This document shows positions 41,867 to 50,813 of a DNA stretch of 64,000 nucleotides, in pieces. The stretch covers positions 29,886-93,885 of the forward strand of contig JBGUSX010000116.1 of the NCBI GenBank assembly GCA_045132775.1. Direction: 5' to 3'. The translations under genes were made by a program, and so were the position numbers. Below the pieces are notes generated by a model. The model searched no databases and was not told the DNA's origin. It saw nothing but the letters and a program-made list of their open reading frames with translations. Every line of letters starts with the position of its first letter. Positions within the stretch are counted from its first letter, which is position 1. Origin of the DNA: SVTX01 sp045132775 (GTDB lineage: Bacteria; Bacillota; Clostridia; Oscillospirales; CAG-272).

Positions 41867-44008
41867 TTACGGTATTTCAATTCCTCGGGGAAGCTCACTG
41901 AATATCACTCCGTATTCTGTTCTGAAAGCCACCCTTACCTTATAGTCTCCCGAGCGGAAGCGTCCGATCGCTTCTCCTGCCGCGATCTCTGAATCTGTCA
42001 AAAACTGCATGTGCTTTGTTCCATTATAGTCACTGTCCTGCCAGACGATAAACTCGGGTTTGGCATTAGTTGCGCTGAATGTCACGTTGACCTCGCCTTC
42101 TCCCTCGCCGACGGTCGCCTTGGAAACGGCATCCACCACTATCCAATAACAAAAATCCGAGCTTTTCTCTTCTCCGATAAGACGCGCCTTATAGCTTCCC
42201 GCACCGAGATCAGACAACACTACCGTGTCAAACACTCCGAGAGCTTCTATCAAGGTTTCGTCTTTGTATATCTCGACTGCCGTATAGTCCTTCGCGTTCA
42301 AAACGTCTATCTCAACGTCCGTGCCCGTAAGCCAGTTTGATCTGTCTCCCTTGCGGGGTATTATGTCTGTGTTATAGTTGAAGGTCTTGGGTGTCTGATC
42401 GTGCACCGGGACAAACGGCTGTGTCTTGTACTCCGAATCGATGATCTTTTTGTATCTGCAATAGGTGAATCTGTCCGTCGGGAATGCGTTTGCGAAGAGC
42501 TCTTGTGTGAACTTTCGCTCTCTTACTCCCTCTCGCCATATATCCGTTACAGTTACGCTGTACACCTTGCCCGATGCGTCGCGCAAAATATTTGTAACGA
42601 TAACTACGTGACCGTCGCCAACTATACTGTCACCGATCGACAAAGCGTGTATCGACTGGTCGGACAATATTTCCATACCGGGTATATCCTTCCACTGATA
42701 CGTGGTATGGATCCCGTCTATTCCGAGGGCATAGCTGCAAAACGTACTGCACACCGCACCGTAATACGTGTCTCCGTTTACGTTGCCGAGCTCTCCCATA
42801 TCGACCGAGTACAGATAGCTATTGGGGTTTTTTACAGACGTCATAAAGGAATAGAGGCTGACGAAATTCGGAACGAAGAGGTTTTCTATGCGCGTTGAGC
42901 TATATGGAAGTCCGACGTGCATCTTTCCGCCTTCAAGGTCATCGGTTTGCACGTGAATAAGGTTTTCTGCAAAGAAATTAAGGTTTTTGAGCTGCTGTGT
43001 CTTGAGTACCGTATTCAGTGCACCCACGCTTTGCACAAGGTCTGCCGTGTATTTTTCGCGCTTCGTTTTTTGAGCATTCTTTAATATTGTGTCCTTGTTT
43101 TCAAGAGCACAATCCAAAAAAGCGAGCTCTCCGATCTTTATTTTTTGTGAGGGTACGGTCACGTCACGAAGGTCTTTACAGCCCGCAAAAGCCGCATAGC
43201 CGATGCTCTCAAGCTCGTCAAGTGCGTCAAGGTCAAAGCCTGTCAGTTTTTCACACGAATAGAAGGAGTACTCCCCTATCGATTTCATTCGGCTGTATTT
43301 TTCAATGCTTACCGTCTCAATATTCCGACAAAACGCAAATGCCCAATTTTCTATCTGCTCTACACTTCGGGGAAGCTTTATTTCCTTGAGACTTGCGCAA
43401 TCCAGAAATGCGTATTCCTCTATCATTTTCAAGTCACAGTCAAGGGTGACCCAGGAGAGCTTTTCGCACCAGGCGAAAGCATAAGACCCTATATATCTGA
43501 CCTTTTTCGGAACGTCGATTCTTTCAAGCTCACTGCATCCCGAAAATGCGGAGCCGTATATGATCTCGGTATCGGGATGTATCTCACAGTTACCGATCTC
43601 TGTTGAGGCGGCTTTTATGAGTATTTGATAGGGATTTGACGTATTCCCTAAGTAATATGCGTTTCCGTACTCAACAAGCTTCAGAGCGTGGCAATTATAG
43701 AATGCATCTGCACCGATATACTTTATACCTCCGTGGAGTTCTATCGACTCTATCTTATCGCATCCCTCGAATGCGGAATCAGCTATACCCGTAACAAAGC
43801 TACCACCGGGTGAGAGTATGGGGATGATTATCTCCGTATCGGTTGCTTTCCCTATGCCGCTTACGTAGCAGGTGCCGTCTCCGTTGGACTTGTATTTGAG
43901 TCCCTTCGTGCCGTTGTTCAAAGCAAAACACACACAAAGAGCGATGGATACTATGCAAACAAGTACGATCAAAAATATCAAAATAAGCTTTTTTGCAGTC
44001 TTTTTCAT
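41867..44008 (-). CDS. Exported leucine-rich-repeat protein with papain/NlpC-like domain
   Basis: This 713-residue protein has a signal anchor (LILIFLIVLVCIVSIALCVCF). At least seven BspA-type leucine-rich repeats follow to about residue 310, for example FEGCDKIESIELHGGIKYIG. A domain of about 430-545 has a candidate catalytic Cys in YGAVCSTFCSYALG and a His in GDGHVVIVTNI, like NlpC/P60 or CHAP peptidases. Two beta-sandwich-like segments end the protein. It may bind a surface ligand and cleave cell wall or protein. Activity is unproven. AGGAGG precedes ATG 44008. Confidence 0.8.
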   Translation of the reverse strand: MKKTAKKLILIFLIVLVCIVSIALCVCFALNNGTKGLKYKSNGDGTCYVSGIGKATDTEIIIPILSPGGSFVTGIADSAFEGCDKIESIELHGGIKYIGADAFYNCHALKLVEYGNAYYLGNTSNPYQILIKAASTEIGNCEIHPDTEIIYGSAFSGCSELERIDVPKKVRYIGSYAFAWCEKLSWVTLDCDLKMIEEYAFLDCASLKEIKLPRSVEQIENWAFAFCRNIETVSIEKYSRMKSIGEYSFYSCEKLTGFDLDALDELESIGYAAFAGCKDLRDVTVPSQKIKIGELAFLDCALENKDTILKNAQKTKREKYTADLVQSVGALNTVLKTQQLKNLNFFAENLIHVQTDDLEGGKMHVGLPYSSTRIENLFVPNFVSLYSFMTSVKNPNSYLYSVDMGELGNVNGDTYYGAVCSTFCSYALGIDGIHTTYQWKDIPGMEILSDQSIHALSIGDSIVGDGHVVIVTNILRDASGKVYSVTVTDIWREGVRERKFTQELFANAFPTDRFTYCRYKKIIDSEYKTQPFVPVHDQTPKTFNYNTDIIPRKGDRSNWLTGTDVEIDVLNAKDYTAVEIYKDETLIEALGVFDTVVLSDLGAGSYKARLIGEEKSSDFCYWIVVDAVSKATVGEGEGEVNVTFSATNAKPEFIVWQDSDYNGTKHMQFLTDSEIAAGEAIGRFRSGDYKVRVAFRTEYGVIFSELPRGIEIP

Positions 44009-44041
44009 ATCCGCTTCCTCCTGTGTGTAAAGATATTGTTT

Positions 44042-44070
44042 ATTATACCAAATAATAAGCTTTTTGTCAA
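44042..44070 (-). promoter_or_regulatory. Sigma-A promoter of the leucine-rich-repeat gene
   Basis: TTGACA (44065-44070) and TATAAT (44042-44047) on the minus strand are 17 bases apart. Confidence 0.87.
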
Positions 44071-44205
44071 TATGGAAATACACTCCTTCGGGTTGTATAT
44101 TTTTTCCTGTTGATTATCATTTTCATCTTATAAATAAACGAGGCTGCAACTGCAATATCCTTATATTTTTGCAATATGTTTATAGTTTTATTTTACTTGC
44201 GGTTG

Positions 44206-44234
44206 TTGACATTTATTTGTGCCGATGGTATAAT
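44206..44234 (+). promoter_or_regulatory. Sigma-A promoter of the beta-galactosidase gene
   Basis: TTGACA (44206-44211) and TATAAT (44229-44234) are 17 bases apart. I see no clear operator beside it. Confidence 0.88.
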
Positions 44235-44290
44235 TTAGTTAAAGTTTTGGGATACTTTTCCCTGCAATTTCATTAGAGAGGAATAACATC

Positions 44291-46321
44291 ATGTACGATT
44301 TCAAGCCACCTTATTTAGGTGCCGCATATTATCCCGAGTCCTGGCCGCGCGAGGAGATCGACGCTGACCTTGACAGACTCGTATCTCACGGTCTCAACAC
44401 CGTGCGTATCGCAGAATTTGCCTGGAGCACCATGGAGCTCGAAGAGGGCAAATACGACTTTTCCCTTTTCCGCGAGGTTGTTGACAAATGCAAGGCTCGC
44501 GGTATTGCCGTCGTTATGTGCACCCCCTCCGCTACTCCTCCCTCCTGGATGGAGCACAAATATCCCGAGATAATGGCAGAATATTCGGGTCAGAAAGCCA
44601 CTCACGGCGCTCGCCGTCAGAGCTGCCCGACAAACAAGACCTTCCGCTCCTTCTGTGCGAAGATCGTTGAAGAGATGGCGAAGGAATTTTGCAAGGATGA
44701 GAACGTTATCGGCTGGCAGCTCGACAACGAGATAGCTACCATGTCGCACAAAACCGGATGTAACTGCCCCTCCTGCAGAGCAGGCTGGACCGAATACCTC
44801 AAAAAGAGATACGGAACCATACAGGCTCTCAACGATGCTTGGGAGCACTACACTTGGTCAATGGATTTCTCATCCTTTGAAGAGGTCGATGCAGTTGACG
44901 GCGTTATAGGAATGCCTCCCGCGCAGAAATCGGCTTGGGAGGAATACAAGAATGAGTGCTATATTGACTTTTTGCTTGAACAGAAGAATATACTCAGAAA
45001 ATACACTGACAAGCCCATCGGTACGGATATGATGCCTGTATATCAGTTTGATATTCAGGGTATAAACAATCATCTTGACGTAGCGCAGTTCAATCACTAT
45101 GCAGGGCCGCTTCAGGCTCAGAAATGGTTTGACACATACAGATGCGCTTGCGATAAATTCTGGGTGACCGAAACCTCCACCTGCTGGGCGGGCGGAAACG
45201 AGCCTCTCGGACCTCGCGCAAAGGGATTTTGCAAGGCAAACACGCTTTCAAGCTTTATGCTCGGCGGTGAACTTGTCTCTTATTGGCTCTACCGCTCACA
45301 CAAGGGCGGTCACGAGATGGGTCACGGCTCTGTGATCGACGCTTGGGGGCGCGATATGCACACCAGCGACGAGGTTCGCGAAATCTCGAGAGATCTCAAT
45401 GCTCTTCGTCCTATGCTTAACGGCACAAAGGTTAAGAAGAGCGGCATTGCGATAACGCATTCTCACAGCTCCTACGTTATGTCTCAGTACGCGCCTCAGA
45501 CCTCTATGGGCGTTGAGGGCTACAATTATCTCGGCGATATGCCCCGCACGACTTACGATCCGCTACTTGAAAGACAGTATCGCCCCGATATGATCTCGAT
45601 GTATCACGATCTTACTCCCTACAAGCTCCTTATAACATACCGCTCTTACACTCTTGAAGAGGGTGGATTCCTTGACAGGATCCTGCCTTGGGTAGAAAAC
45701 GGCGGAGTTTGGGTGGTTGGTCCCTTGACGGATATTTATACGAAGGATTGCTCCAAATACAGACACGCTCCCTTCGGTCACATGGAGGATTGGGCGGACG
45801 TAACGAGAAAATTCTACATGCCGGGTCCTAACTCCTGGGAATGGTCGAACACTAAGCGTCCCTGCACCTCGATAACTCTTGAGGACGGCACGACTCTTAA
45901 TACGAAAAATCTTATTTACGACGCATTCGTTCCCGGAAAGAATGCAAAGGTGCTTGGCACTTATGCCTCGGGTGGCGATGAATACCTTGAAGGCTATGCG
46001 GCTATCACAGAAACCAAAGTCGGAAAGGGTCGCATTATTATGATGGGTGCGGCACTTGACAACGAAAGCTATGCTAAATTCGTAGGTTCTCTTGCTTCAG
46101 AGCTTGGAATCGAGCCTATCACGGAAGCTCCGAAGGACGTTGTTACCTCTATTCTTGAGGGCGAATACGGCACGGTCTTCTGCGCTATCGAGAGCGACGA
46201 GAAGGAAGCGACTATTAGGATTCCATTCGCCTCCACCGATATTCTTACAGGAAGAAAATATGCCGAGGGTGAGATAGTTAATATGGCGAAATACGAGTGT
46301 ATTTTTGCTAAAAAGGATTAA
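44291..46321 (+). CDS. Beta-galactosidase, glycoside hydrolase family 42
   Basis: This 676-residue enzyme has the three-domain GH42 layout. The TIM barrel starts YLGAAYYPESWP, with the acid/base Glu147 in GWQLDNEI and the nucleophile Glu294 in WVTETS. The zinc-binding cysteines are in GCNCPSC near residue 156. A trimerisation domain and a small C-terminal beta domain follow. It has no signal peptide, so it acts on imported galactosides or plant- and host-derived oligosaccharides in the cytoplasm. It is a single-gene unit with no sugar transporter beside it. Confidence 0.95.
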   Translation: MYDFKPPYLGAAYYPESWPREEIDADLDRLVSHGLNTVRIAEFAWSTMELEEGKYDFSLFREVVDKCKARGIAVVMCTPSATPPSWMEHKYPEIMAEYSGQKATHGARRQSCPTNKTFRSFCAKIVEEMAKEFCKDENVIGWQLDNEIATMSHKTGCNCPSCRAGWTEYLKKRYGTIQALNDAWEHYTWSMDFSSFEEVDAVDGVIGMPPAQKSAWEEYKNECYIDFLLEQKNILRKYTDKPIGTDMMPVYQFDIQGINNHLDVAQFNHYAGPLQAQKWFDTYRCACDKFWVTETSTCWAGGNEPLGPRAKGFCKANTLSSFMLGGELVSYWLYRSHKGGHEMGHGSVIDAWGRDMHTSDEVREISRDLNALRPMLNGTKVKKSGIAITHSHSSYVMSQYAPQTSMGVEGYNYLGDMPRTTYDPLLERQYRPDMISMYHDLTPYKLLITYRSYTLEEGGFLDRILPWVENGGVWVVGPLTDIYTKDCSKYRHAPFGHMEDWADVTRKFYMPGPNSWEWSNTKRPCTSITLEDGTTLNTKNLIYDAFVPGKNAKVLGTYASGGDEYLEGYAAITETKVGKGRIIMMGAALDNESYAKFVGSLASELGIEPITEAPKDVVTSILEGEYGTVFCAIESDEKEATIRIPFASTDILTGRKYAEGEIVNMAKYECIFAKKD

Positions 46322-46356
46322 AACGTTTTTTCATAGTCTTTCACTACAAATAAAAG

Positions 46357-46386
46357 AGCATCTGCCGCATGGCAGATGCTTTTTTA
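46357..46386 (+). terminator. Terminator of the beta-galactosidase gene
   Basis: The stem AGCATCTGCC/GGCAGATGCT is followed by six T residues. Confidence 0.92.
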
Positions 46387-46410
46387 TTGCACCTTTTTAG
46401 TTAAGTTTAC

Positions 46411-47031
46411 TTAATTTTCTTCGAGCTTCTTTTTCTTCATCGGACGGAGGGTCTTGGGATCAAGAGCCGCGCATACGACTACCGCGAATATACCCGTCAG
46501 TATTGCATTGGGCAACATATACGATGCGTTGTAAACAAGAGAATAATGCCATACGTTCATTCCCTCGGGCGCGTTCGAGCCCCAGAGTATGACTCCAGAC
46601 AAAAAGCTTGACACAAATCTGATAAGACATACGGCAACCGCTCCCGTGCAGTAGCCTGCGAGTCTGTATTTGCCGAACGGCTTTGCGAAAAGTCCTGCAA
46701 GTCCCACGACGGTAAACGCAACAAGGTAGTCAAGCACTATGCAAAGCACGAGCGCCCACCATGTATTTGCGGGCGGAATGTAAAAGCCGAGCATCATCTG
46801 CAAAAGCGAATAGACAAAGCCCACGCCAAGTCCCCAGGCGGTTCCACGTCTGTACGAGTAGTATGCTATAGGGAGCATGCTTATCGTTATCGTGCCGCCA
46901 AAGGGCAAAAGCGCGCTTACGCCCGAGATGGCATTGAGCCATACGCACAAAAGCTCGATAACGTAAGCCAGCGCGATGATAACCGCGCCCTCTGCGATAC
47001 AGAGGATCCTTTGTTTCATTGTGTTTTTCAT
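46411..47031 (-). CDS. thiT: Thiamine ECF transporter substrate subunit ThiT
   Basis: This 206-residue membrane protein has about six helices and the ThiT signature FGGTITISMLPI, with aromatic residues in PPANTWWALVLCIVLDYLVAF that fit the thiamine pocket. It needs a shared ECF module encoded elsewhere. A TPP riboswitch upstream supports thiamine as the substrate. ATG 47031 follows AAGGAGG; an upstream in-frame extension runs into the attenuator and is not used. Confidence 0.93.
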   Translation of the reverse strand: MKNTMKQRILCIAEGAVIIALAYVIELLCVWLNAISGVSALLPFGGTITISMLPIAYYSYRRGTAWGLGVGFVYSLLQMMLGFYIPPANTWWALVLCIVLDYLVAFTVVGLAGLFAKPFGKYRLAGYCTGAVAVCLIRFVSSFLSGVILWGSNAPEGMNVWHYSLVYNASYMLPNAILTGIFAVVVCAALDPKTLRPMKKKKLEEN

Positions 47032-47052
47032 TTTGTTTTCCTCCTTGGAAAT

Positions 47053-47091
47053 AAAAAAATTCATCCGCACGAAAAATCACGGTGGGATGAA
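47053..47091 (-). terminator. Attenuator between TPP riboswitch and thiT
   Basis: On the minus strand TTCATCC (47085-47091) pairs with GGATGAA (47060-47066) and seven T residues follow. Together with the upstream aptamer this forms a transcription-termination platform. Confidence 0.75.
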
Positions 47092-47129
47092 TTTCACGAT
47101 CCGAGGATCACAAAACATATCTTTAAAAT

Positions 47130-47211
47130 CTTCCTACGCCGGTATTATCCGTATCAGGTGCAAGGGTTCGGAGCTTTCCGTCTCAGCCGTCGCGTGACAG
47201 CACCCCTGATT
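47130..47211 (-). promoter_or_regulatory. TPP riboswitch upstream of thiT
   Basis: On the minus strand the THI-box blocks appear in order: CAGGGGTGCT, GGCTGAGA, ACCCTT, CACCTGATACGGATAATACC and GGCGTAGGAAG. Thiamine pyrophosphate binding would favour the attenuator at 47053-47091 and stop transporter synthesis. Confidence 0.96.
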
Positions 47212-47248
47212 TTTTATGCGGTTGTCATCGGCTTTTGCCGACTCTCAC

Positions 47249-47277
47249 ATTATACACTTAAAAACACTGCTTGTCAA
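47249..47277 (-). promoter_or_regulatory. Sigma-A promoter of thiT
   Basis: TTGACA (47272-47277) and TATAAT (47249-47254) on the minus strand are 17 bases apart. Confidence 0.87.
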
Positions 47278-47310
47278 CATATTTTTTCAAAAAACACGAT
47301 TTGTCCGCAA

Positions 47311-47340
47311 AAATATGTACATGCCGAGTCGTCATATACT
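47311..47340 (+). promoter_or_regulatory. Possible sigma-E-type promoter of sigK
   Basis: AAATATG (47311-47317) and CATATACT (47333-47340), 15 bases apart, resemble the mother-cell sigma-E boxes. No sigma-A promoter is visible before this gene. Confidence 0.4.
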
Positions 47341-47375
47341 CATTACATCAAGCGCGAGGCGCAATGGAGGTTGTT

Positions 47376-48062
47376 ATGGTCATTTTTTCACTTATTTTAG
47401 CGGCACTTGCAAGGTTTCTCTCACCCATTCTGGGCATTTCCACACAGCAGAGCTTCCCTCCCGCGCTCACTCAAAGCGAGGAAAAGGAATGCTTTGCAAT
47501 GATGAAGAGCGGCGACGAAGAGGCGAGGCAGAAGCTGATATTGCACAATTTAAGGCTCGTTTCCCATATTGTCAGAAAGTATTATTCTAACAATAAAAAC
47601 GGGGAGGATCTTGTTTCTATCGGCACGATCGGTCTTGTAAAGGCTGTTGACACCTACAACACCGACAACGGCACAAGGTTTGCGACCTACGCATCAAAGT
47701 GTATTCAAAACGAGATACTCATGAGCTTTCGCGCCGAGAAAAAGCACTCATCCGACATATCTATAAACGAGACAATTGACGTTGACCGCGACGGCAATCC
47801 CTTGGCATACATAGACGTTATCAGCAGTGACGAGAACGTCAGCGAGGAGACCGAGCGCAAGATCATGAGCGAGAGGGCTCTCAAATGCATCAAGACCGTG
47901 CTTACTTTGCGTGAGCGACAGATAATCATCATGAGATACGGTCTTTGCGGCACGAGGGAGCTGACACAACGCGAGATAGCCGAAAAGCTCGGTATATCGC
48001 GCTCCTACGTCTCAAGGATAGAAAAAAGCGCCCTTGAAAAGCTCAGGAGCGCTTTGGGATAA
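47376..48062 (+). CDS. sigK: RNA polymerase sporulation sigma factor, pro-sigma-K
   Basis: This 228-residue protein begins with a hydrophobic pro-sequence of about 20 residues (MVIFSLILAALARFLSPILG) as pro-sigma-K does. Region 2 follows (NLRLVSHIVRKYYSNNKNGEDLVSIGTIGLVKAVDTY), and region 4 ends the protein with TQREIAEKLGISRSYVSRIEKSALEKL. It drives late mother-cell genes for coat and cortex after the pro-sequence is cut. GGAGG lies five bases before ATG 47376, which I prefer to ATG 47364. The gene is uninterrupted, so no skin-type element is present. Confidence 0.93.
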   Translation: MVIFSLILAALARFLSPILGISTQQSFPPALTQSEEKECFAMMKSGDEEARQKLILHNLRLVSHIVRKYYSNNKNGEDLVSIGTIGLVKAVDTYNTDNGTRFATYASKCIQNEILMSFRAEKKHSSDISINETIDVDRDGNPLAYIDVISSDENVSEETERKIMSERALKCIKTVLTLRERQIIIMRYGLCGTRELTQREIAEKLGISRSYVSRIEKSALEKLRSALG

Positions 48063-48068
48063 CTTACA

Positions 48069-48437
48069 TTATCCCCTTCTCTTTCCTTTGAAGAACACCG
48101 CCGCGAGATAGCCGAATATCAGTGCCGCCGCGATCCCTCCCGCCGCGGCGGTAAGTCCGCCTGTGAGTGCGCCGAGCAGTCCCTGCTTATCGACCGCCTC
48201 GCGCACTCCCTCGCTGATGAGATATCCGAATCCCGTCAGTGGCACAGTTGCCCCCGCGCCTGCGAGCTCGACTATCGGTCGATAGAGTCCGAGTGCACCG
48301 AGTATCACTCCTGCTACTACGTAGGAAACGAGTATTCTTGCAGGTGTGAGCTTGGTCTTGTCTATCAGTATCTGGGCTATCACGCATAAAAGTCCGCCTA
48401 TGATAAATGCCCATATAAATTGTCTTACAGTTTCCAT
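48069..48437 (-). CDS. spoVAE: Stage V sporulation protein AE
   Basis: This 122-residue membrane protein has four hydrophobic segments, with the conserved KLTPARILVSYVVAGVILGALGLY and GFGYLISEGVREAV. SpoVAE is part of the SpoVA channel that moves dipicolinic acid into the forespore and out on germination. Its start lies two bases after the spoVAD stop, with AGGGGAG inside the end of spoVAD. Confidence 0.93.
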   Translation of the reverse strand: METVRQFIWAFIIGGLLCVIAQILIDKTKLTPARILVSYVVAGVILGALGLYRPIVELAGAGATVPLTGFGYLISEGVREAVDKQGLLGALTGGLTAAAGGIAAALIFGYLAAVFFKGKRRG

Positions 48438-48439
48438 TT

Positions 48440-49540
48440 TTATTCTCCCCTCATCAGTCGCTGTGCGACAGCTTCTCCCGAGGAAGAAGCCTTATTGCCC
48501 CTCGTCTGTTGCTTCTCGTCGGTCTTTACCGAAGCAGAAGCTTTGCTATTCGATTCAAAAAGAAGCAGATGCCCGATTGCAGGTATGCTCTCGCCTTGCT
48601 TTATCATATCCGGGCTCATCATTGCTCCCGAGGCAATGAAAAGCACCTTTTTATATCTTCCCTTTGCTATTTCGGGCAGGATATATGCCGAGAGCACGCT
48701 TGCGGAGCATCCGCATCCCGAGCCGCCTGCGTGTGTGTCCTGCTTTTCCTTATCGTAGATCAGCATTCCGCAATCGGTGTAGTTATCGCCCAATTTATAT
48801 CCCTCTATCGCGATGATCTCACGAAGTATAGATACACCCTCGTATCCGAGATCGCCCGAAAGAATAAGGTCGTAATCGCAGGGCTTTGTCTTGCTTTCAT
48901 TAAAAAATCTGACGAGAGTATCACACACCGCGGGTGCCATTGCCGCGCCCATATTGTTACAATCGGTTATTCCCTTGTCTATAACGTGTCCGGGTAATGC
49001 CGCACGTATTTTGACCTCTCCCGAGTCGCCGTCCCCAATCACAAACGCGCCTGCGCCCGTGACCGTCCACTGCGACGTCGGTGTTCTCTGCGAGCCGTAC
49101 TCGATCGGATTTCTGTACTGCCTTTCCGCAGAGCAGTTGTGCGACGAGGTTACCGCCGCACAAAAGGGGTAGATCTTATGTGTAGTCAGGATCGAGGCGA
49201 GGGTTATGCTCTCCGCGCATGTCGAACACGCGCCGTAAAGCCCGAAATATCCTATATTGCATCCGCAAAGTCCGTATGCAGAGCCTACGCACTGATTGAG
49301 CAGATCCCCTGCAAAGATCGCGCCCACGTCCTCAAACCTCATCTCTTTTTTCGCGAGAGCAGAGTTGAAGGCGAGTCTTTGCATCTCGCTCTCCGCGCTC
49401 TCCCAGGTCTTTTTGCCGTATCTGTCGTCGGGCGAGTGCATATCAAATCTCTCGCCGAGAGGTCCGTCATATTCCTTTTTACCCACCGCGTTCCCGTAAG
49501 ACAGGAAGGAAGCGTCAAGCTTTATAATATTTTTCCGCAT
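48440..49540 (-). CDS. spoVAD: Stage V sporulation protein AD
   Basis: This 366-residue protein has the thiolase-like fold of SpoVAD, with NQCVGSAYGLCG, YGACSTCAESI, VTSSHNCSAERQYRNPIEYGSQRTPTS at the N-terminal half and DTHAGGSGCGCSASV near the end. It binds dipicolinic acid and works with SpoVAC and SpoVAE. spoVAC would normally stand directly before this gene, but the next gene upstream is udp on the other strand, so spoVAC is elsewhere or missing. The Ser/Lys-rich C-terminal 30 residues extend past the core. Confidence 0.95.
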   Translation of the reverse strand: MRKNIIKLDASFLSYGNAVGKKEYDGPLGERFDMHSPDDRYGKKTWESAESEMQRLAFNSALAKKEMRFEDVGAIFAGDLLNQCVGSAYGLCGCNIGYFGLYGACSTCAESITLASILTTHKIYPFCAAVTSSHNCSAERQYRNPIEYGSQRTPTSQWTVTGAGAFVIGDGDSGEVKIRAALPGHVIDKGITDCNNMGAAMAPAVCDTLVRFFNESKTKPCDYDLILSGDLGYEGVSILREIIAIEGYKLGDNYTDCGMLIYDKEKQDTHAGGSGCGCSASVLSAYILPEIAKGRYKKVLFIASGAMMSPDMIKQGESIPAIGHLLLFESNSKASASVKTDEKQQTRGNKASSSGEAVAQRLMRGE

Positions 49541-49603
49541 TTTTTGCTCCGATCATTTTTTTATTATTATTTGCAGAGTCCTTTACCTTATGCGAAAAAA
49601 GTA

Positions 49604-49632
49604 TTGAATTATTTTCCAATATGTGTTATAAT
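49604..49632 (+). promoter_or_regulatory. Sigma-A promoter of udp
   Basis: TTGAAT (49604-49609) and TATAAT (49627-49632) are 17 bases apart. Confidence 0.8.
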
Positions 49633-49673
49633 GATTGTGTATATAGAGAAAAATAATTATCGGAGGAATAAAA

Positions 49674-50447
49674 ATGTTAGATTCTCACGAGAAACAGTAT
49701 CATATAAACGTAGCACCCGGCGAGGTGGGTAAATATTGTATTCTCCCCGGTGACCCCGGAAGATGCGAGAAGATCGCCGCTTTCTTTGACGAGCCTTATC
49801 ACGTTTCGACCAACCGCGAATACAACATCTGGAACGGTAAGATCGCGGGCGAGACTGTCTCGGTCTGCTCGACAGGTATAGGCGGTCCTTCCACCGCCAT
49901 TGCGGTCGAGGAGCTTGCCGCTTGCGGTGTTGAGACCTTTATCCGCGTTGGAACCTGCGGAGGCATCTCCCTTAACGTAAGATCCGGAGACGTTGTTATC
50001 GCAAACGGTGCGATCCGTCAGGACGGAACCTCGCGCGAGTACGCGCCCATCGAGTTCCCTGCAGTATCCGACCCCGACGTACTCTTTGCTCTGAGGCTCG
50101 CGGCGGACGAGCTCGGATATACAAATCACACAGGTGTGGTTCAGGCGAAGGACTCCTTCTACGGTCAGCACTCCCCTTCGCGTATGCCCACGTCCTCCGA
50201 CCTTCTTGCAAAGTGGGAGGCTTGGAAGAGACTCGGCACGCTTGCAAGTGAGATGGAATCGGGCACGCTCTTTACAGTCGGTGCATTCCTTGGTGTTAAA
50301 AGCGGTGCGGTCTTCTCTTGCGTTTGGAACCAGGAGAGATTCAGCGCGGGACTTGACACGGGTGAGGACGAAACTCACGACACAGAACGTGCTATCAAGG
50401 TAGCTGTCAAGGCTATTGAGATACTCATCCAAAAGAACAGAAAGTGA
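49674..50447 (+). CDS. udp: Uridine phosphorylase
   Basis: This 257-residue nucleoside phosphorylase splits uridine into uracil and ribose-1-phosphate. Family motifs are seen in order: YCILPGDPGRCEKIA (phosphate site), STGIGGPSTAIAVEELAACG, FIRVGTCGGI, and SEMESGTLF near the end. A good GGAGG precedes the ATG. It heads a two-gene unit with a small lysine-rich protein. Confidence 0.93.
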   Translation: MLDSHEKQYHINVAPGEVGKYCILPGDPGRCEKIAAFFDEPYHVSTNREYNIWNGKIAGETVSVCSTGIGGPSTAIAVEELAACGVETFIRVGTCGGISLNVRSGDVVIANGAIRQDGTSREYAPIEFPAVSDPDVLFALRLAADELGYTNHTGVVQAKDSFYGQHSPSRMPTSSDLLAKWEAWKRLGTLASEMESGTLFTVGAFLGVKSGAVFSCVWNQERFSAGLDTGEDETHDTERAIKVAVKAIEILIQKNRK

Positions 50448-50460
50448 TCGGAGGCAGAGA

Positions 50461-50772
50461 ATGAAAAAGAAGGATCAGCTTCCTGAGGAGCTTGATTGTC
50501 CATTCTGCACAGACGAGTCTGCCGCACCTAAAAAGAAGGAGAAAAAAGATCCCGACGAGGTGATATATGAGTTTTTGGACAGGCTTGAAAAGATAGCGAC
50601 CTTTGCCGCGGCGGTCAATCAGAAAAAGACAAAGAAAGCTAAAAAGGAAAAAAAGAAGAACAAAAAGCTTTACAAGATAGACAAAAAGACAGGCGTTATG
50701 TCGCTCAAGAAGATCAAGAAAGACAAGATACAAAAGCCTATGAAGCGATATAAGCCGCCTAAGAAGAAATAA
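50461..50772 (+). CDS. Small lysine-rich protein of unknown function
   Basis: This 103-residue protein is about one third lysine. It has a CPFC motif near residue 13, a helix-forming stretch DEVIYEFLDRLEKIATFAAAV in the middle, and a very basic C-terminal half (KKTKKAKKEKKKNKKLYK onwards). It starts 13 bases after udp with its own GGAGG site and ends at a terminator, so it is translated from the udp mRNA. The basic tail suggests nucleic-acid or membrane contact. I do not recognise a family. Confidence 0.75.
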   Translation: MKKKDQLPEELDCPFCTDESAAPKKKEKKDPDEVIYEFLDRLEKIATFAAAVNQKKTKKAKKEKKKNKKLYKIDKKTGVMSLKKIKKDKIQKPMKRYKPPKKK

Positions 50773-50798
50773 AAAAAGAGGCTCAAGCCTCTTTTTTT
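50772..50798. terminator. Terminator between udp unit and the glycosyltransferase
   Basis: The stem AAAGAGGCT/AGCCTCTTT has A and T tracts on both sides and suits both converging genes. Confidence 0.9.
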
Positions 50799-50813
50799 AT
50801 TTTATATTTTATT

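Noticed and set aside
47376..48062. Skin-type interruption of sigK
   Set aside because: The frame is continuous from the pro-sequence to region 4, so no recombination element is present.
49541..49600. Sigma-G promoter for spoVAD
   Set aside because: GCATA-like and ATAATAA-like boxes are present, but the match to the consensus and the spacing are too poor to report as a feature.
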